A stretch of 64,000 bases of DNA from Diphasiastrum complanatum (lineage: Eukaryota; Streptophyta; Lycopodiopsida; Lycopodiales; Lycopodiaceae). The DNA is taken from assembly GCA_029204225.1 (NCBI GenBank), contig CM055109.1, positions 22,904,422-22,968,421 of the forward strand. The letters run 5' to 3'. Below, in pieces: positions 33,058-43,385 of the stretch. Below the pieces are notes generated by a model. That model was not told the origin of the DNA. It did not search any database and was given only the letters and a program-made list of their open reading frames with translations. Within the stretch, counting starts at the first letter, position 1. Each line of letters begins with the position of its first letter. The position numbers were made by a program, and so were the translations under genes.

Positions 33058-34914
33058 TCCACAGATATTTCCCAGTCTTCGCGTTATACTATCCATCGTG
33101 ATATCCCATCTACAACGGACATCATGATACTTCCTAGCACCAGCATGGTCACTCAGTGGATGACCCTTGCGGAGCCTCTGCTTACTGCAATGGGTATTCA
33201 TGAGAGAGTCTTTTCTGGGAGAATCAACATGGATTCCATCACTCTTGCCTTCAATACATGGAAGGAAGAGAAATCCAAATTTTATATTACCTTTCAGGGA
33301 GCAACACACAAGGTGCGCGCCACTAAGGCCACCCTTGCTGCTATAGGCATAGCGTCAGGTACACAAGCCTCACCCAACCATAAGCAGACCAAACAGGCCA
33401 TAAAACCTTACATTGACCTAACCCATGATCTGCACTAGACCAATGATGGATACCTCCTTGATGCCATCACTGAGCCTGTCATACACGTTGCTGCCCAGCT
33501 ATTGAATAACTTTCTGATGGTTGGCAACCTTAGGAAAGACCACATCACTTCACAGATCCTCCATAGGATAGTTGACTCCTATACAAAGATAGCCAAAGCC
33601 CCTCTTGGACCATATAACTGGTTCAAGACTATTTCTGGTGAGCTCAAACGAGCTATTAAGAGCAATACTAAGCAGTAGTTCACTGCTGGTTCCTTGTTGT
33701 CTCTTCTAGCCGCCTCTCACCTGGAAGACAAAATCCATGGCTTCCACCTGAATTATGTGCTTTCGGTCTATGAAGAAGCACCGGCCAAGTCGTCCCACCA
33801 GGCCACAAAGTCGACGTCGTCCATGCAACGAGATCGTCATTTTTGACTCGCCTTCCATGTCACAACTTCATATTAGGCATACATCGTCAGTTGTGCTTCC
33901 ACCCCCTGCTGTTTGCACTGAACTTCCTATTCCCCCCGCCTCTGATGCTTCCCTCGTCTCTGCTTCCACTCAAGGACAGTTTGTGACCATTGGGTCTACC
34001 ATTCCCATCACAGCTGCCCAAGCCACCTCACCTCTGCACACCGAAGAGGATTCGAATAAATCCATGACACTACTGTCAGTGTTGAAGACTCAATCCAGCA
34101 ACTTCAAGTTGAAGATAGCTCAGCCACACTTCGGGTCGACCAAGCTGCAAAATCACCGAAGCAGTTCGACGCCACCGTGCCTGAGGGTTTTGAAGAAGAA
34201 GATGTTTTTGAAGAAGAAAAAGTATCGGCACCTATTTCACGCCAACCAAGGATGGTACCATCAGGTCCTATTGCTACTGTCGCCTCCACGATAGTAGATT
34301 CTGGTGATGTTCTCGGTTTGGTCTCAAGCCTCGCACAAGTGATCCAGTTTATGCTTAACAAAAAAAAAGAAATGGAACAGAGAATTTCATATTTGGGATC
34401 GAAAAACACTCTCATCAGCCAGAAGATTGTCCAGTTGGATAGAGAATTGAAGATCGCCAAGCAGCACGAAGACAAATCTGAAGCTGAACAGAAGATGGCA
34501 CAACAACATGCTGATCGCCTCGAAAGATACGTCATCTCCTTGCAAAATGCCATGACAACTGCACATGATCAGGTGTATAAGGTCGTGCGAGATGCAAGGC
34601 AACATGTGCAGCTGTTAAAAGATCAATTGCAGATGGCGGAACAAGATCGCACACGTCTCCAAGGTGAATTGGATGTGACCACCCTTGAGCGTGATGCGTA
34701 TCTTCCGATGCAAATACTAGATCATCGGGTCACTCCGACGAAGATCACGTATTTGTTCAAGAAAGTGGAAACGTACAAAGTGGCCCTTTAGGGATTCAAA
34801 GGAGCAGCTTCAATTGAGTTGGCAAAGGGTAAAGAAACCATCATCGCCTATGAAAAAGCGGTTGCTCAGGTGTTGGAAGCCGGACCACAAATATTTCACC
34901 TTATGAAAAATTGA
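33058..34914 (+). pseudogene. Gypsy-2 ORF3, accessory protein with coiled coil
   Basis: Function unknown. The protein would be about 600 residues long. The N-terminal conserved domain reads IHRDIPSTTDIMILPSTS, LLTAMGI, FNTWKEEKSKFYITFQGAT, YLLDAITEPVIHVAAQLLNN and LRKDHITSQILHRIVDSY, each matched in Gypsy-1. A Ser/Pro/Thr-rich linker follows (about 33850-34150). The C-terminus is an uninterrupted 204-codon frame (34177-34791) with a long coiled coil (MEQRISYLGSKNTLISQ; QHADRLERYVISLQNAM; LKDQLQMAEQDRTRLQGEL). Stops occur near 33436, 33676 and 34789 with frameshifts near 33850. The presumed start codon has decayed, so 33058 is set by alignment to Gypsy-1. Confidence 0.75.
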
Positions 34915-34936
34915 AAGGAAAATTAAGGTGAATCAT

Positions 34937-35651
34937 TGTAGTGGGCCTAACCTGAATACAAGATCTAGTCAATCTAGCATCAAAGAGACGGAGTTAGTTG
35001 TCACGCATAGATTGTTCCCATGAGAGCGATAGTATAGTTCTGATTTCAACATGAATGGATGATTCACATCTAACTCTAACATCCATTAACCCTACGTTCC
35101 ATTAACACTATGCATCCACAACAAAGATAGCTTACTCTTTCTCTCTCTCTCCCTTTCTCTCTCATAAAAAGTTATACAACATGCAATCCCAATAACAATC
35201 AGATCCAACAATCAACAAAATCCAAAGAAAGCATGAGAGATGGAGGAAAAGTGATAGAGAGCAAAGACATTCATCAATCCATTTCTGAAGAGAACCAATA
35301 TGCTTTATTGAAATGAGAAAATTAACATGTGTAGGAACTCCAGTTCGTCCCTTTTTATAATAGAAAGGAGGACCCTAGCCTCTGAATCCTATTGGTCCAT
35401 TTATGCCTCCCTAATTATTCAAATTTAAAAAAGAGTGAAAACCATCCAAATTGGAGGGAAATCCAACACTAACTTGACAGTTAGGCCCTGCAACATTAAA
35501 AGTCCCACAAAAAGGCCTAAAGTCCTTTTATTGACTTTCTAATCAAATAACTCTGTGATCATCGGGTTGGACTTACACACGCAGGGTGCCAAATCCCTCT
35601 CACTTATTAACTAGGGTTAGCATTGCCTTGGGATACACAAACCCTCCAACA
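34937..35651 (-). repeat. Gypsy-3 3' LTR (715 bp)
   Basis: In element orientation it starts TGTTGGAGGGTTTGTG at 35651 and ends CCCACTACA at 34937, with TG...CA ends. It is a close inverted relative of the Gypsy-2 5' LTR at 24172-24901. Confidence 0.85.
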
Positions 35652-35667
35652 GTATCCCCCACCAAAA
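35652..35667 (-). promoter_or_regulatory. Gypsy-3 polypurine tract
   Basis: The minus strand reads TTTTGGTGGGGGATAC directly before the LTR start TGTTGG. This primes plus-strand DNA synthesis and fixes the LTR edge. It overlaps the end of ORF-X, where it encodes SFGGGY. Confidence 0.82.
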
Positions 35668-36611
35668 CTGGTGGCGGTCCCACGACACCTGTGAGATGCA
35701 GTTATTAAATGGTACTGCACCTTCTCCATAAAGTCGAGACGGATAGTATTAAAATCCAAATTACAGGACAAAAAACAACGATGGGCTCCTGCGATCCACT
35801 TTGAGGTCGTCCATGATGTGAAGCGAGATTCCCAGGAGCCTCCCATCATTGCTGCACAAAAATATAATCCAGCAACCGACAACTGATCTTTGATATTCTT
35901 GGAGGCCATCGGCTTATTTGGATTGAATGCTAGAGGAGGGAGGCAATCATTCCATCTGGTTGCCGTTGATGCTAATAGAGTTAAATCTTTTGCAAACATT
36001 GTTGATTGTCACATTGTGGGATTTGGAGAGTGGACATACTCTCGCTGGTACACTATATGGTCCGGTGAAAATCTACTGATATTGTCCAGTTGTAGGGTTG
36101 ATGGATGATTGGCCAATTAAGCGTATGGATTGTGATCTTGTCCATAGCCAATCCCAAATCTTTCCATTTATTCCTTCTCGACATTGGCACATAATAGGGA
36201 TCTACCCGAAATTGGCGATGACTGGCCACATAACTCTTGATTGATTTCAAAGTTTTCTCAAAAATGGAAATTTTCCATGTCGGCTGCTCTCCCAATGCAG
36301 GTATTTTGTCCACTTTTTTTCCGGCCTCTATCTCGGAGGTCTTGAACTTAAGGACCCATCCACCACACGAGGACTCATGCAGATGTTGCTTTAAGAAATT
36401 CTGGATATGGTCCTCGACGTTGATGGGCCTTCTGAATAGCATTGTGGTCCTTGATGAGGATGGACCCGGTTGCACTGCCGATGAAAGTGGCGGTTGTTCT
36501 TGTATTGCTGGAGCTCCCCCCTGGTCCATGCCCGAATCCAGCCCTGTATCCATTGGTACATCCTCTTGGCACATAGGGGAGAATTGCGGCATGACCGGTA
36601 CGGGTCTATAG
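35668..36611 (-). pseudogene. ORF-X of Gypsy-3
   Basis: This is the better-preserved copy of the unrecognised ORF-X family. From 36592: an acidic Gln/Pro-rich start, FRRPINVEDHIQNFLKQ, HLHESSCGGWVLKFKTSE, IPALGEQPTWKISIFEK, SYVASHRQFRVDPYYVP, MDKITIHTLNWPIIHQPYN, a stop near 36053, then FAKDLTLLASTATRWNDCLP, LAFNPNKPMASKNIKDQLSV, GSWESRFTSWTTSKW and FMEKVQYHLI. All blocks have counterparts in Gypsy-4. No nucleic-acid-binding or enzyme motif is evident; a diverged gag is possible but unproven. Confidence 0.7.
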
Positions 36612-37215
36612 CATCATTTGGCAAAAAATTGCAGAGGTAATTAGCACATCATATTGCTTCTCTCCAAAAGTCTTTAGATAAAGAAGCTTCTAGTCTAAGT
36701 GCCTTTGCACATTCACATAGAGCCCTATTTTTTCTCTCAGCCACTCCATTAGATTGGGGAGAGTAGGCACAAGTAAAATCTCTCTCAATGCCAAATCTAT
36801 CAAAAAAATCTATGAACCTTGTGGAGATGTATTAGCCTCCATTATCACTTCTCAAAGCTTTAATTTTACAAGACATTTGGTTCTCAACAAAATCTTTGAG
36901 CTTAAAAAAAGTTGCATATACAAGTGCTTTAGAGGATACAAGGTGAACCCAACAAAATCGAAAATAATCATTAATGAATGTTACAAAACATGTTGCTCCA
37001 CCCTTGCTCTTGGTAGATGAAAAGTGAACATCACTATGGATGAGATCCAAAGGTGCTTTGGACTTGATAATTGCTCTTGGATGTGGTCTTGCATGTGATT
37101 TGGCAAAGGCACATGTTTCACAAGGACTTGTCTCCTTGATCATGGATTTAGGCAATCCATAAACTAGCTCCAACTTGCACATACATTGCATGGCCTCAAA
37201 GTTGGGGTGTCCCAA
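36612..37215 (-). pseudogene. Copia-D2 integrase
   Basis: The frame reads KETSPCETCAFAKSHARPHP, LDLIHSDVHFSSTKSKGG with the first core strand, FVTFINDYFRFCWVHL and IKALRSDNGG with the second Asp. After a stop near 36831 it continues AERKNRALCECAKALRLE and YLCNFLPNDAI, breaking at 36612 where Gypsy-3 begins. Its sequence is close to that of Copia-F. Confidence 0.85.
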
Positions 37216-37470
37216 CCTCCTATGCCATAGATCTTAACTTGAGAGCTTTCCTTGTAGAACAAAATACAGCATTTTTAGATCATCATCTTTTATGATCAAG
37301 CATGTACCATTTCTAAAATCTATATGTAGACCCTCATCATTAAGTTGGCCTACACTTAATAGATTTTTTGTCAAACTAGGTACATAGAGCACATCATTGA
37401 GATTTAGCTTATCTAAAGATATGCATCCTATGCCTTCTATCATACATTCCTCATCATTGGGCCTCAAATC
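37216..37470 (-). pseudogene. Copia-D2 GAG-pre-integrase
   Basis: ECMIEGIGCISLDKLNLND, VLYVPSLTKNLLSVGQLND and LWHRRLGHPNFEAM identify the domain between protease and integrase. One stop near 37232 interrupts it. Confidence 0.82.
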
Positions 37471-37574
37471 GAGTTCTCAAATCGAGTGCTAGTAAGAGGC
37501 AAAATATCATCAACTATGAGGAGAGATCATTCCATTTCACAAAGTAATGATTAGATGTGTATTCTTCTATCCAA

Positions 37575-37586
37575 GCTCTAATACCA
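37575..37586 (-). promoter_or_regulatory. Copia-D2 primer-binding site
   Basis: The minus strand reads TGGTATTAGAGC, one base off the canonical copia site, flush with the LTR edge TGAGAAG at 37587. Confidence 0.82.
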
Positions 37587-37757
37587 TGAGAAGTTTTCGC
37601 ACATGTGAAACTGTAGCAAGTACAAAGGATCAAGAAAATGAATGATTGCACAAGAAATTAGCTTCTAATCCAAAGACAATGAGATGGAAATCAAAAGCAA
37701 GCTAGTTAGGATCAAGGCAAAAGCATTCATCACCATCTAAATTACTTTACACATCAA
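37587..37757 (-). repeat. Copia-D2 5' LTR, last 171 bp
   Basis: TCTAATCCAAAGACAATGAG and neighbouring sequence match the Copia-D LTR at 13953-14438. The repeat breaks off at 37757, where the Copia-E interior begins. Confidence 0.78.
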
Positions 37758-38818
37758 AGGACCTGTTTCATTCACTACACAATGCTAAAATAGAGAAAGC
37801 AGTCTCAGCCAAAAAATAGCTCACATACCTATTGCGAGCTCTACCAAGATCGTTTCAGACGACCCGAACATTACTACACAACTGCAAACTTGCTGAAGTC
37901 ATCGATGAAAGTGATGTAGTATTTTGAACCTCCTAGGGAGACCACATCAAACGGTCCACAAATGTCAAAGTGTACCAGTTCCAGGAGTCCTTTTGTTCTG
38001 AAAGAGTCCTTGGTAAATGGTATACGTGACATCTTGCCTTTGTTACAAGCATTGTAGGACTTCAAGCATGCTGCATCTTTGATATTGACTCCAGTGAATG
38101 CTCCGCTCTGGCTAGCGTTGTATAGAACAACTGTATTCATGCGATACAGTCTCCTGTGCCATACAATATCCATCATTTTTTGATCTGCTGAGTTTTCTCT
38201 GAAGGTACTCAGATATTGAGGTGATACAGGTTTCTCTTTCACTTTCTTGTGGTGACAAGCTGAGTGGCTGAGAATTCAACCACTTTGCAGGTATCACCTT
38301 CAAAGGTGATTGTTAGTCCTGTGCCTACCATCTTAGCAACAGAGAGTAGGTCCTTCTGAAGAGTGGGCACATATAGAGTGTCATCGAGCCTTCTATCTCT
38401 TGTTTTGGTTCTTAACCACAGTGCTCCGGTTCCATTGACTTGGTGTTTGGAACCATCTCCCAAGATTATATATCTGAGAGATTCTGATTGTAGATAATCA
38501 ATAATCATGTGTCTTGTTCCCACAAAGTGTGACGTCACACCTGAATCAAGGATTATTTCTTGTGTATCTGAAATTGATGTCGCACAGACATCATTACACA
38601 AGTAAGTTGCTGGGTTCTTGCTGTTGTTGGCTCTGTCTTTGGCCATCTTAGAGGACTTGGGTTCCTCCACATAGGATGAGCTATTGTCGTTCTCCCATCT
38701 GCTTTGAGCTTTCTTGTTTCTGGGATTTTGGTTGCTATCAATAGCTGCGTGATCCTTCTTATGACAGTGGATGCAATCTATCTTTGGATTGAGCCAACAC
38801 TTATCAATGGTGTGGCCT
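37758..38818 (-). pseudogene. Copia-E: gag zinc knuckle, protease, GAG-pre-integrase, integrase start
   Basis: From 38818 the minus strand encodes the knuckle end GHTIDKCWLNPKIDC and a second half-knuckle CIHCHKKDHAA whose last Cys is lost. The protease ILDSGVTSHFVGTRHM and YVPTLQKDLLSVAKM follow, then WHRRLYRMN and, after a frameshift near 38240, LLELVHFDICGPFDV and YYITFIDDFSKFAVV. It stops about 110 bp before 37758. No LTR of this element is visible. Confidence 0.83.
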
Positions 38819-39358
38819 TATCATGTGCATGGGTAGTCCATGCAGCCGAAAGATGTGGTGGATAAACAAATGTGCTACTTCGGGTCCTTTAAGCTTTTTC
38901 TTACAGGGAATGAAATGAGCCTGTTTGCTAAATCTATCAATGATAGTCCATATCATCTCATTTCCATTTTTGGTTTTAGGGAACCCATAGATAAAATCCA
39001 TGGTAATATGTTCCCAGGGAGCTTCAGGAATAGGCAAGGGATGAAGTAATCCTGGAGCTTTTAATCCTCGCTCATCTTTATTGTGTTGACAAACTAGACA
39101 TGCATTTATATAATGCCTTGTGTCTTGATGCATTGTAGGCCAATAAAAGAATCTTTTCAGAGCTTCTAGAGTTGATGGGATTCCTCTATGTCCTGCATAG
39201 GGTGGACTATGGGTTTCTTGAAGGATCTTGGTTCTAAATGCTATAGGAATACATAGCTTATCTTTTTTGAATAAATACCCTTCTTTCAAAACATAGTCTT
39301 TATGACTTTGATTTCTTTGAAGTATTTCAAAGATATGCTGGAAGTTGGAATCGCTAGC
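38819..39358 (-). pseudogene. Gypsy-5 integrase, N-terminal half
   Basis: The H2C2 zinc finger is visible (HSPPYAGHRGIPST ... CLVCQHNKDERG), then PWEHITMDFIYGFPKTKNG with the first catalytic Asp and IIDRFSKQAHFIPCKK. It ends at FIHHIFRLHGLPMHMI, just before the second Asp, where Copia-E takes over. Confidence 0.86.
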
Positions 39359-40404
39359 CTACATACTTTTCATAGGAAGGAAATCTTCATGATATGCTAG
39401 GGAAATATGGTTGACCTTGGGGATTCTTGATAATGCATCGACGACCTTATTGTCCTTTCCTAGGTCTTGAAGTAGCTGAAAATGGAAAGTGCTAAGGTAG
39501 CTAGCCCATTTTAGATGTTTTTCTCGAATTAGTTGCTGGGTGAGAAAGCACCTAAGGCTTTGTTGATCTGTTTTAACTAGGAAATCATTTCCTAGAAGAT
39601 AATGCTTCCATAACTTAAGGGCATGAATAATGGCCAAAAGTTCATTTGCATAAATGTCATACTGTACTTCTGCCCCTTGAAGTCATCTACTTTCAAAGGC
39701 TACAACATGACCTTCTTGGTTTAAGACTGCCCCAATACAGTCTAAACTTGCATCCACTTCCACAAAGAAAGGCTTACGAAGGTCGGGAATGATAAGAATA
39801 GGTCCAGTGGTAAGTGCATGTTTCAGAGTATCAAAGGCATTTTGCTCTTTCTTATACCAATGAAATTTTACCCTCTTCTTAGTGAGTTCATGTAGTGGTG
39901 AAGCTATATGAGCAAAATGGTGAATAAACTTTCTATAGTAGGAACATAAGCCTAGGAAAGACCAAACTTCATGAATATTTCTTGGTTTAGGCCAGTCTTG
40001 AATGGCTTTAATCTTTGAAGGGTCCATTTGGATTCTCTCCTTAGAAATCATATGTCCTAGAAAGTGTATCTTTTCTAGAAAGAATTCGCTTTTCTTGTCT
40101 TTTATGATAAGTGAGTTTTTTTATAGGGTCCTAAAGACGATATCTAGATGTCTTTAGTGTTGCGAGAGCATTAGTAAGACCAAATGGTACCACTAAAAAT
40201 TCATAAAGGCCAAAGTTAGTCCTGAATGCAGTTTTATGGACATCTTCAGGTGCTACTCTGACCTGGTGATATCCACTTGTCAAATCAATTCTACTAAAGA
40301 TACAAGATCCACTTATTTTATCCATAATTTCATCTATTCTTGGGATAGGAAAACGGTTCTTAACTGTAACCTTGTTTAAAGCACGATAGTCCACACACAT
40401 CCTA
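39359..40404 (-). pseudogene. Gypsy-5 reverse transcriptase and RNase H, active site deleted
   Basis: RT starts within [19 protein letters not shown] and runs through [20 protein letters not shown] and [11 protein letters not shown]. It then jumps to the thumb (ISKERIQMDPSKIKAIQDWP), so the segment with YLDD is missing. RNase H follows: PFFVEVDASLDCIGAVLNQ, a frameshift near 39685, then FLVKTDQQSLRCFLTQQ and NKVVDALSRIP. The first 25 codons of the 40478 frame belong to the Copia-F LTR. Confidence 0.85.
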
Positions 40405-40810
40405 GTACAAAACTCATGTAGAGAGAGAGGGCACAAAGAGCTTGTCTCCAAATCTGCATTACACACAAATTTCATCATTTTCTCAATGAGAGTACATCAC
40501 ATATATATAGATCCATGGACTCTCCTCCTACTTTGAGTTGAATTGGAGTTGTGAATCCACCTCTCAAGCTATCTAGACTTATTCAAGCCACCTCACTATG
40601 TCTAATTGTGCCACCTAGTCTTTTCATGCATTAAATGTGGCATATAAAGTACAAATGGCAATTCCTATGGTAGCTCGAGTTTCTACTTCTACCTACCTTG
40701 AATATTTTATTCCAAGATGGGTCTTTACTAGGCCAAAAGAGCTTAATTCATCTTTGGCATTTTTAGGACCCCTACTCACAACATTAGATAGATTTTTCAA
40801 TATTTTGACA
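40405..40810 (-). repeat. Copia-F 3' LTR, truncated
   Basis: It begins TGTCAAAATATTG at 40810 in element orientation and matches 45673-46078 closely. The part corresponding to 45467-45672 is missing at the junction with Gypsy-5. Confidence 0.92.
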
Positions 40811-40824
40811 CTCCTCCTAAAAAT
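40811..40824 (-). promoter_or_regulatory. Copia-F polypurine tract
   Basis: The minus strand reads ATTTTTAGGAGGAG directly before the LTR start TGTCAAAA, the normal place for the plus-strand primer. Confidence 0.85.
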
Positions 40825-40828
40825 GTAT

Positions 40829-41539
40829 CTAATGTGGATCAAGCATTGATCTTGAGATAAGACCAAGATTAGACCTATGCTTTGAGAAGGCACTTTTGCA
40901 AAGTGGCTTTGTGAGAAGATCAGCAATACATGAAGATGTGTCAATGTGTTCTAAGTTGATTTCACCTCCAATGATCTTTTTCCTTACAAAATGGTGTGCC
41001 ACTTCTATATGCTTGCTTCTTGCATGAAAAATAGGACTGTTTGCAAGAGCTTGTGCCGATATGTTATCACATTTGATCAAGGGAAGATCATCCTCTTTGA
41101 TGCACTTTAGCTCCATGATTAACCTCTTGATCCAAAGCACCTCTTTAGTTGTCGTAGTGAGTGCTTTGTACTCGGCCTCACAAGATGATAGAGATATGGT
41201 ATCTTTCTTGTTTGAAAGCCAAGACACAAGATTGCCTCCAAGAAAGATAGTATATGCATTAATGGACTTTCGATCCATTTTATCACTTGCAAAATCGGAA
41301 TTTGAATAGCCAACAATGGTTAGATCTTCATTCTTGTACAATAAACCATAATCTTGAGTAGAAGATACATATCTTAGAACTCTCTTGGCCATATTCCAAT
41401 GTTGGATCTTGGGATCTTGCATAAATTGACTCAATTTGTGCACACAATAGCTCAAATTGGGTCTAGTGATAGTAAGCCAAATTAAAGAGCCTATAAGACT
41501 CCTATAAAGTGTGATGTCCTCGAAGGATCTTTCATCACC
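40829..41539 (-). pseudogene. Copia-F RNase H
   Basis: A 208-codon frame runs from 41455: YCVHKLSQFMQDPKIQHWN, GYSNSDFASDKMDRKSINAY, KKDTISLSSCEAEYKALTTT, FHARSKHIEVAHHFVRKK and IADLLTKPLCKSAFSKHRSN. The frame up to here from RT is broken by a stop at 41541 and one near 41458. The usual GYSDSDWA is GYSNSDFA, a change at an acidic position. Confidence 0.88.
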
Positions 41540-42523
41540 TTAAATAGGATCTTTTACATGTTGCTCCATGGGAGTATCTATGCTTTTACAATTTTGCATA
41601 TTAAATTTTCTCAGCATAGAAAAGACATATCTAGATTGACAAATAAAAGCATACTCTTCATGAAAATCAATCTCAAGGCCTAAAATGTAATGGAGCTCTC
41701 CTAGATCTGGCATTTTAAATTCTTTTCCTAATGCATCTTTGGTTTCTTGAACTAGCATCAAACAACTTCCACTAAGAATAATGTCATCTACATAGATTAG
41801 AAGAATGACAATATTACTACCATCAAACTTTAAGTACATAGAAGGATCATAGTCACTAAGCACAAATCCTAATGAAAGTAGAAAGTTGTTGAGTCTTGAA
41901 TACCATGATCTAGGTGCTTGCTTTAAGCCATAAAGACTTCTAAATAGCAAACGCACCTTAGATTTATCCTTAATAAATCCTTGAGGCTGTTCCATGTATA
42001 TATCCTCCTCAAGATATCCATTCAAAAAAGCGTTGGAGACATCAAGTTGAAACAATTTCCACTTAAAAAATAAGACAAGAGAGATTATGATTCTTATTGT
42101 CACCATCTTTGCTATAGGAGCAAAGGTTTCTTCATAGTCAAGGCCATATATTTGTGCAAAGCCTTTAGCACATAATCTTGCCTTGTACTTGTTGATGGAG
42201 CCATCATGATTGTACTTGATCTTGAAAACCCACTTGCATCCAATGATATGCATGTTAGGTGGTGGATCCACTAGCTCCCATGTGTGGTTGGTGATCAAGA
42301 CATCATATTCAATCTTCATGGCCTCATACCACTCCTTGGTATTGAGGGCTTCTTGAACATCTTTGGGCTCCTCATGAGAAACAAAATAAGCATAAGTGGA
42401 ATCAAGATCCACTTGTTTTCCTTTGTCATCATAAGTGAGCCTCTTGGGCTTGGATCTCTCCCTCATGGATCTTCTAGGAGTGAAAATCTGAGGATTTCCA
42501 TCTTCAAATCTCGACTCCTCCAT
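41540..42523 (-). CDS. Copia-F reverse transcriptase (327-codon open frame)
   Basis: The open frame covers the IN-RT linker and all of copia [99 protein letters not shown], the intact active site LLIYVDDIILSG, DLGELHYILGLEIDF and IDTPMEQHVKD. It is part of a former polyprotein and has no dedicated start. It is the only copia RT in the window with an uninterrupted catalytic core. Confidence 0.9.
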   Translation of the reverse strand: MEESRFEDGNPQIFTPRRSMRERSKPKRLTYDDKGKQVDLDSTYAYFVSHEEPKDVQEALNTKEWYEAMKIEYDVLITNHTWELVDPPPNMHIIGCKWVFKIKYNHDGSINKYKARLCAKGFAQIYGLDYEETFAPIAKMVTIRIIISLVLFFKWKLFQLDVSNAFLNGYLEEDIYMEQPQGFIKDKSKVRLLFRSLYGLKQAPRSWYSRLNNFLLSLGFVLSDYDPSMYLKFDGSNIVILLIYVDDIILSGSCLMLVQETKDALGKEFKMPDLGELHYILGLEIDFHEEYAFICQSRYVFSMLRKFNMQNCKSIDTPMEQHVKDPI

Positions 42524-43385
42524 ATGTTGATGTCTTCAATAACAAAAGGTGATAGATTTTGAGGTTGCTTGATCTCGGTCCCTCCAAGATTGGACTTTTC
42601 TTCTTCATGAAAAACTACATCTCTACTATCAATTACTTTAGAGGTAGAGAGCATGTAGATTCGATAGGCTTTCTTGTTGGATGAATATCCAACCATTTAT
42701 CCTTTGCTTGAACCAAGATCATCCTTCTTTCTCATTTCCAAGGGAATATGGACAAAGCATATGCATCCAAATACTCTAAGGTGATCAACCTTAGGTTTCT
42801 TCAAATAAAGTGCTTCATATGGTGACTTTCCTCCAAGTGCAACATGAGGGAGTCGATTGCAAAGATAGTTTGAACAATTGATGGCCTCATCCCTAAAGTC
42901 TTTTGGCAAGGATGCCTGAATTCTAATGGTTTTGGCACATTCACACAATGTTCTGTTCTTTCTTTCAGCCACCCCATTTTGAGATGTTGTATATGCACAA
43001 GAAAATCCTTTTTAATGCCTTCAAGCTCACAATAATCATGAAATTTATTGGAAGTGTACTCACCACCTCCATCACTTCTAAGAATCTTGATTTTGTATGA
43101 AAATTACTTTTCAACTAGAGTTTTGAACTTTAGGAAATAGTCAAACACCATAGACTTTGAAGCTAGAAGATATACCCAAGTAAATCTAGTGAAATCATCA
43201 ATGAAAGTTACAAAGCAAGTAGCACCACCCTTGCTCTTTGAAGATGAGAAGTGCACATCCGAGTGTATGAGCTCCAATGGATGTGTAGTCTTGATAGATG
43301 ACTTTGAAAAAGGCTTCTTATGAGACTTAGATATGGCACAAGCCTCACATGGTTTGAAATTCTTGGAGATAAGATTAGGCAAGCT
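42524..43385 (-). pseudogene. Copia-F integrase
   Basis: In order: FKPCEACAISKSHKKPF, LELIHSDVHFSSSKSKGG, FVTFIDDFTRFTWVYLL, ILRSDGGGEYTSNKFHDYC, AERKNRTLCECAKTIRIQ, SNYLCNRLPHVALGGKSPY and FGCICFVHIPLEMRKK. A stop near 43101, a frameshift near 42975 and a Gly/Arg-to-stop change near 42695 interrupt it. Confidence 0.88.

Larger units (their letters stand above)
24172..34936 (+). mobile_element. Gypsy-2, near-complete Athila-like element with ORF3
   Basis: Order on the plus strand: 5' LTR, PBS, 1.4-kb leader, gag, protease, RT, RNase H, integrase, spacer, ORF3. Instead of a direct 3' LTR, the interior ends at 34936 against an LTR of the same family in opposite orientation (Gypsy-3). Numerous single stops and frameshifts show it has decayed in place without large deletions in the coding part. 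Confidence 0.87.
34937..36611 (-). mobile_element. Gypsy-3, second ORF-X element
   Basis: A 715-bp 3' LTR, a strong polypurine tract and ORF-X lie in order on the minus strand. The upstream side is cut at about 36611 by a copia integrase. No gag, RT or integrase motif is present, as in Gypsy-4. Confidence 0.72.
36612..37757 (-). mobile_element. Copia-D2, 5' part of a copia element
   Basis: PBS, GAG-pre-integrase and integrase follow a partial 5' LTR in minus orientation. Gag and protease are almost wholly deleted (only about 100 bp separate the PBS from GAG-pre-integrase). It is cut at 36612 inside integrase and at 37757 inside the LTR. Confidence 0.82.
38819..40404 (-). mobile_element. Gypsy-5, chromovirus-like gypsy fragment
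   Basis: RT, RNase H and integrase N-terminal half lie in order on the minus strand. The sequence style (WPKPRNIHEVWSFLGLCSYY; MDFIYGFPKTKNGNEMIW) differs clearly from the Athila-like elements and resembles plant chromoviruses; the lineage is inferred by eye. Both ends are cut by copia sequence, and no LTR or chromodomain is present. Confidence 0.82.
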
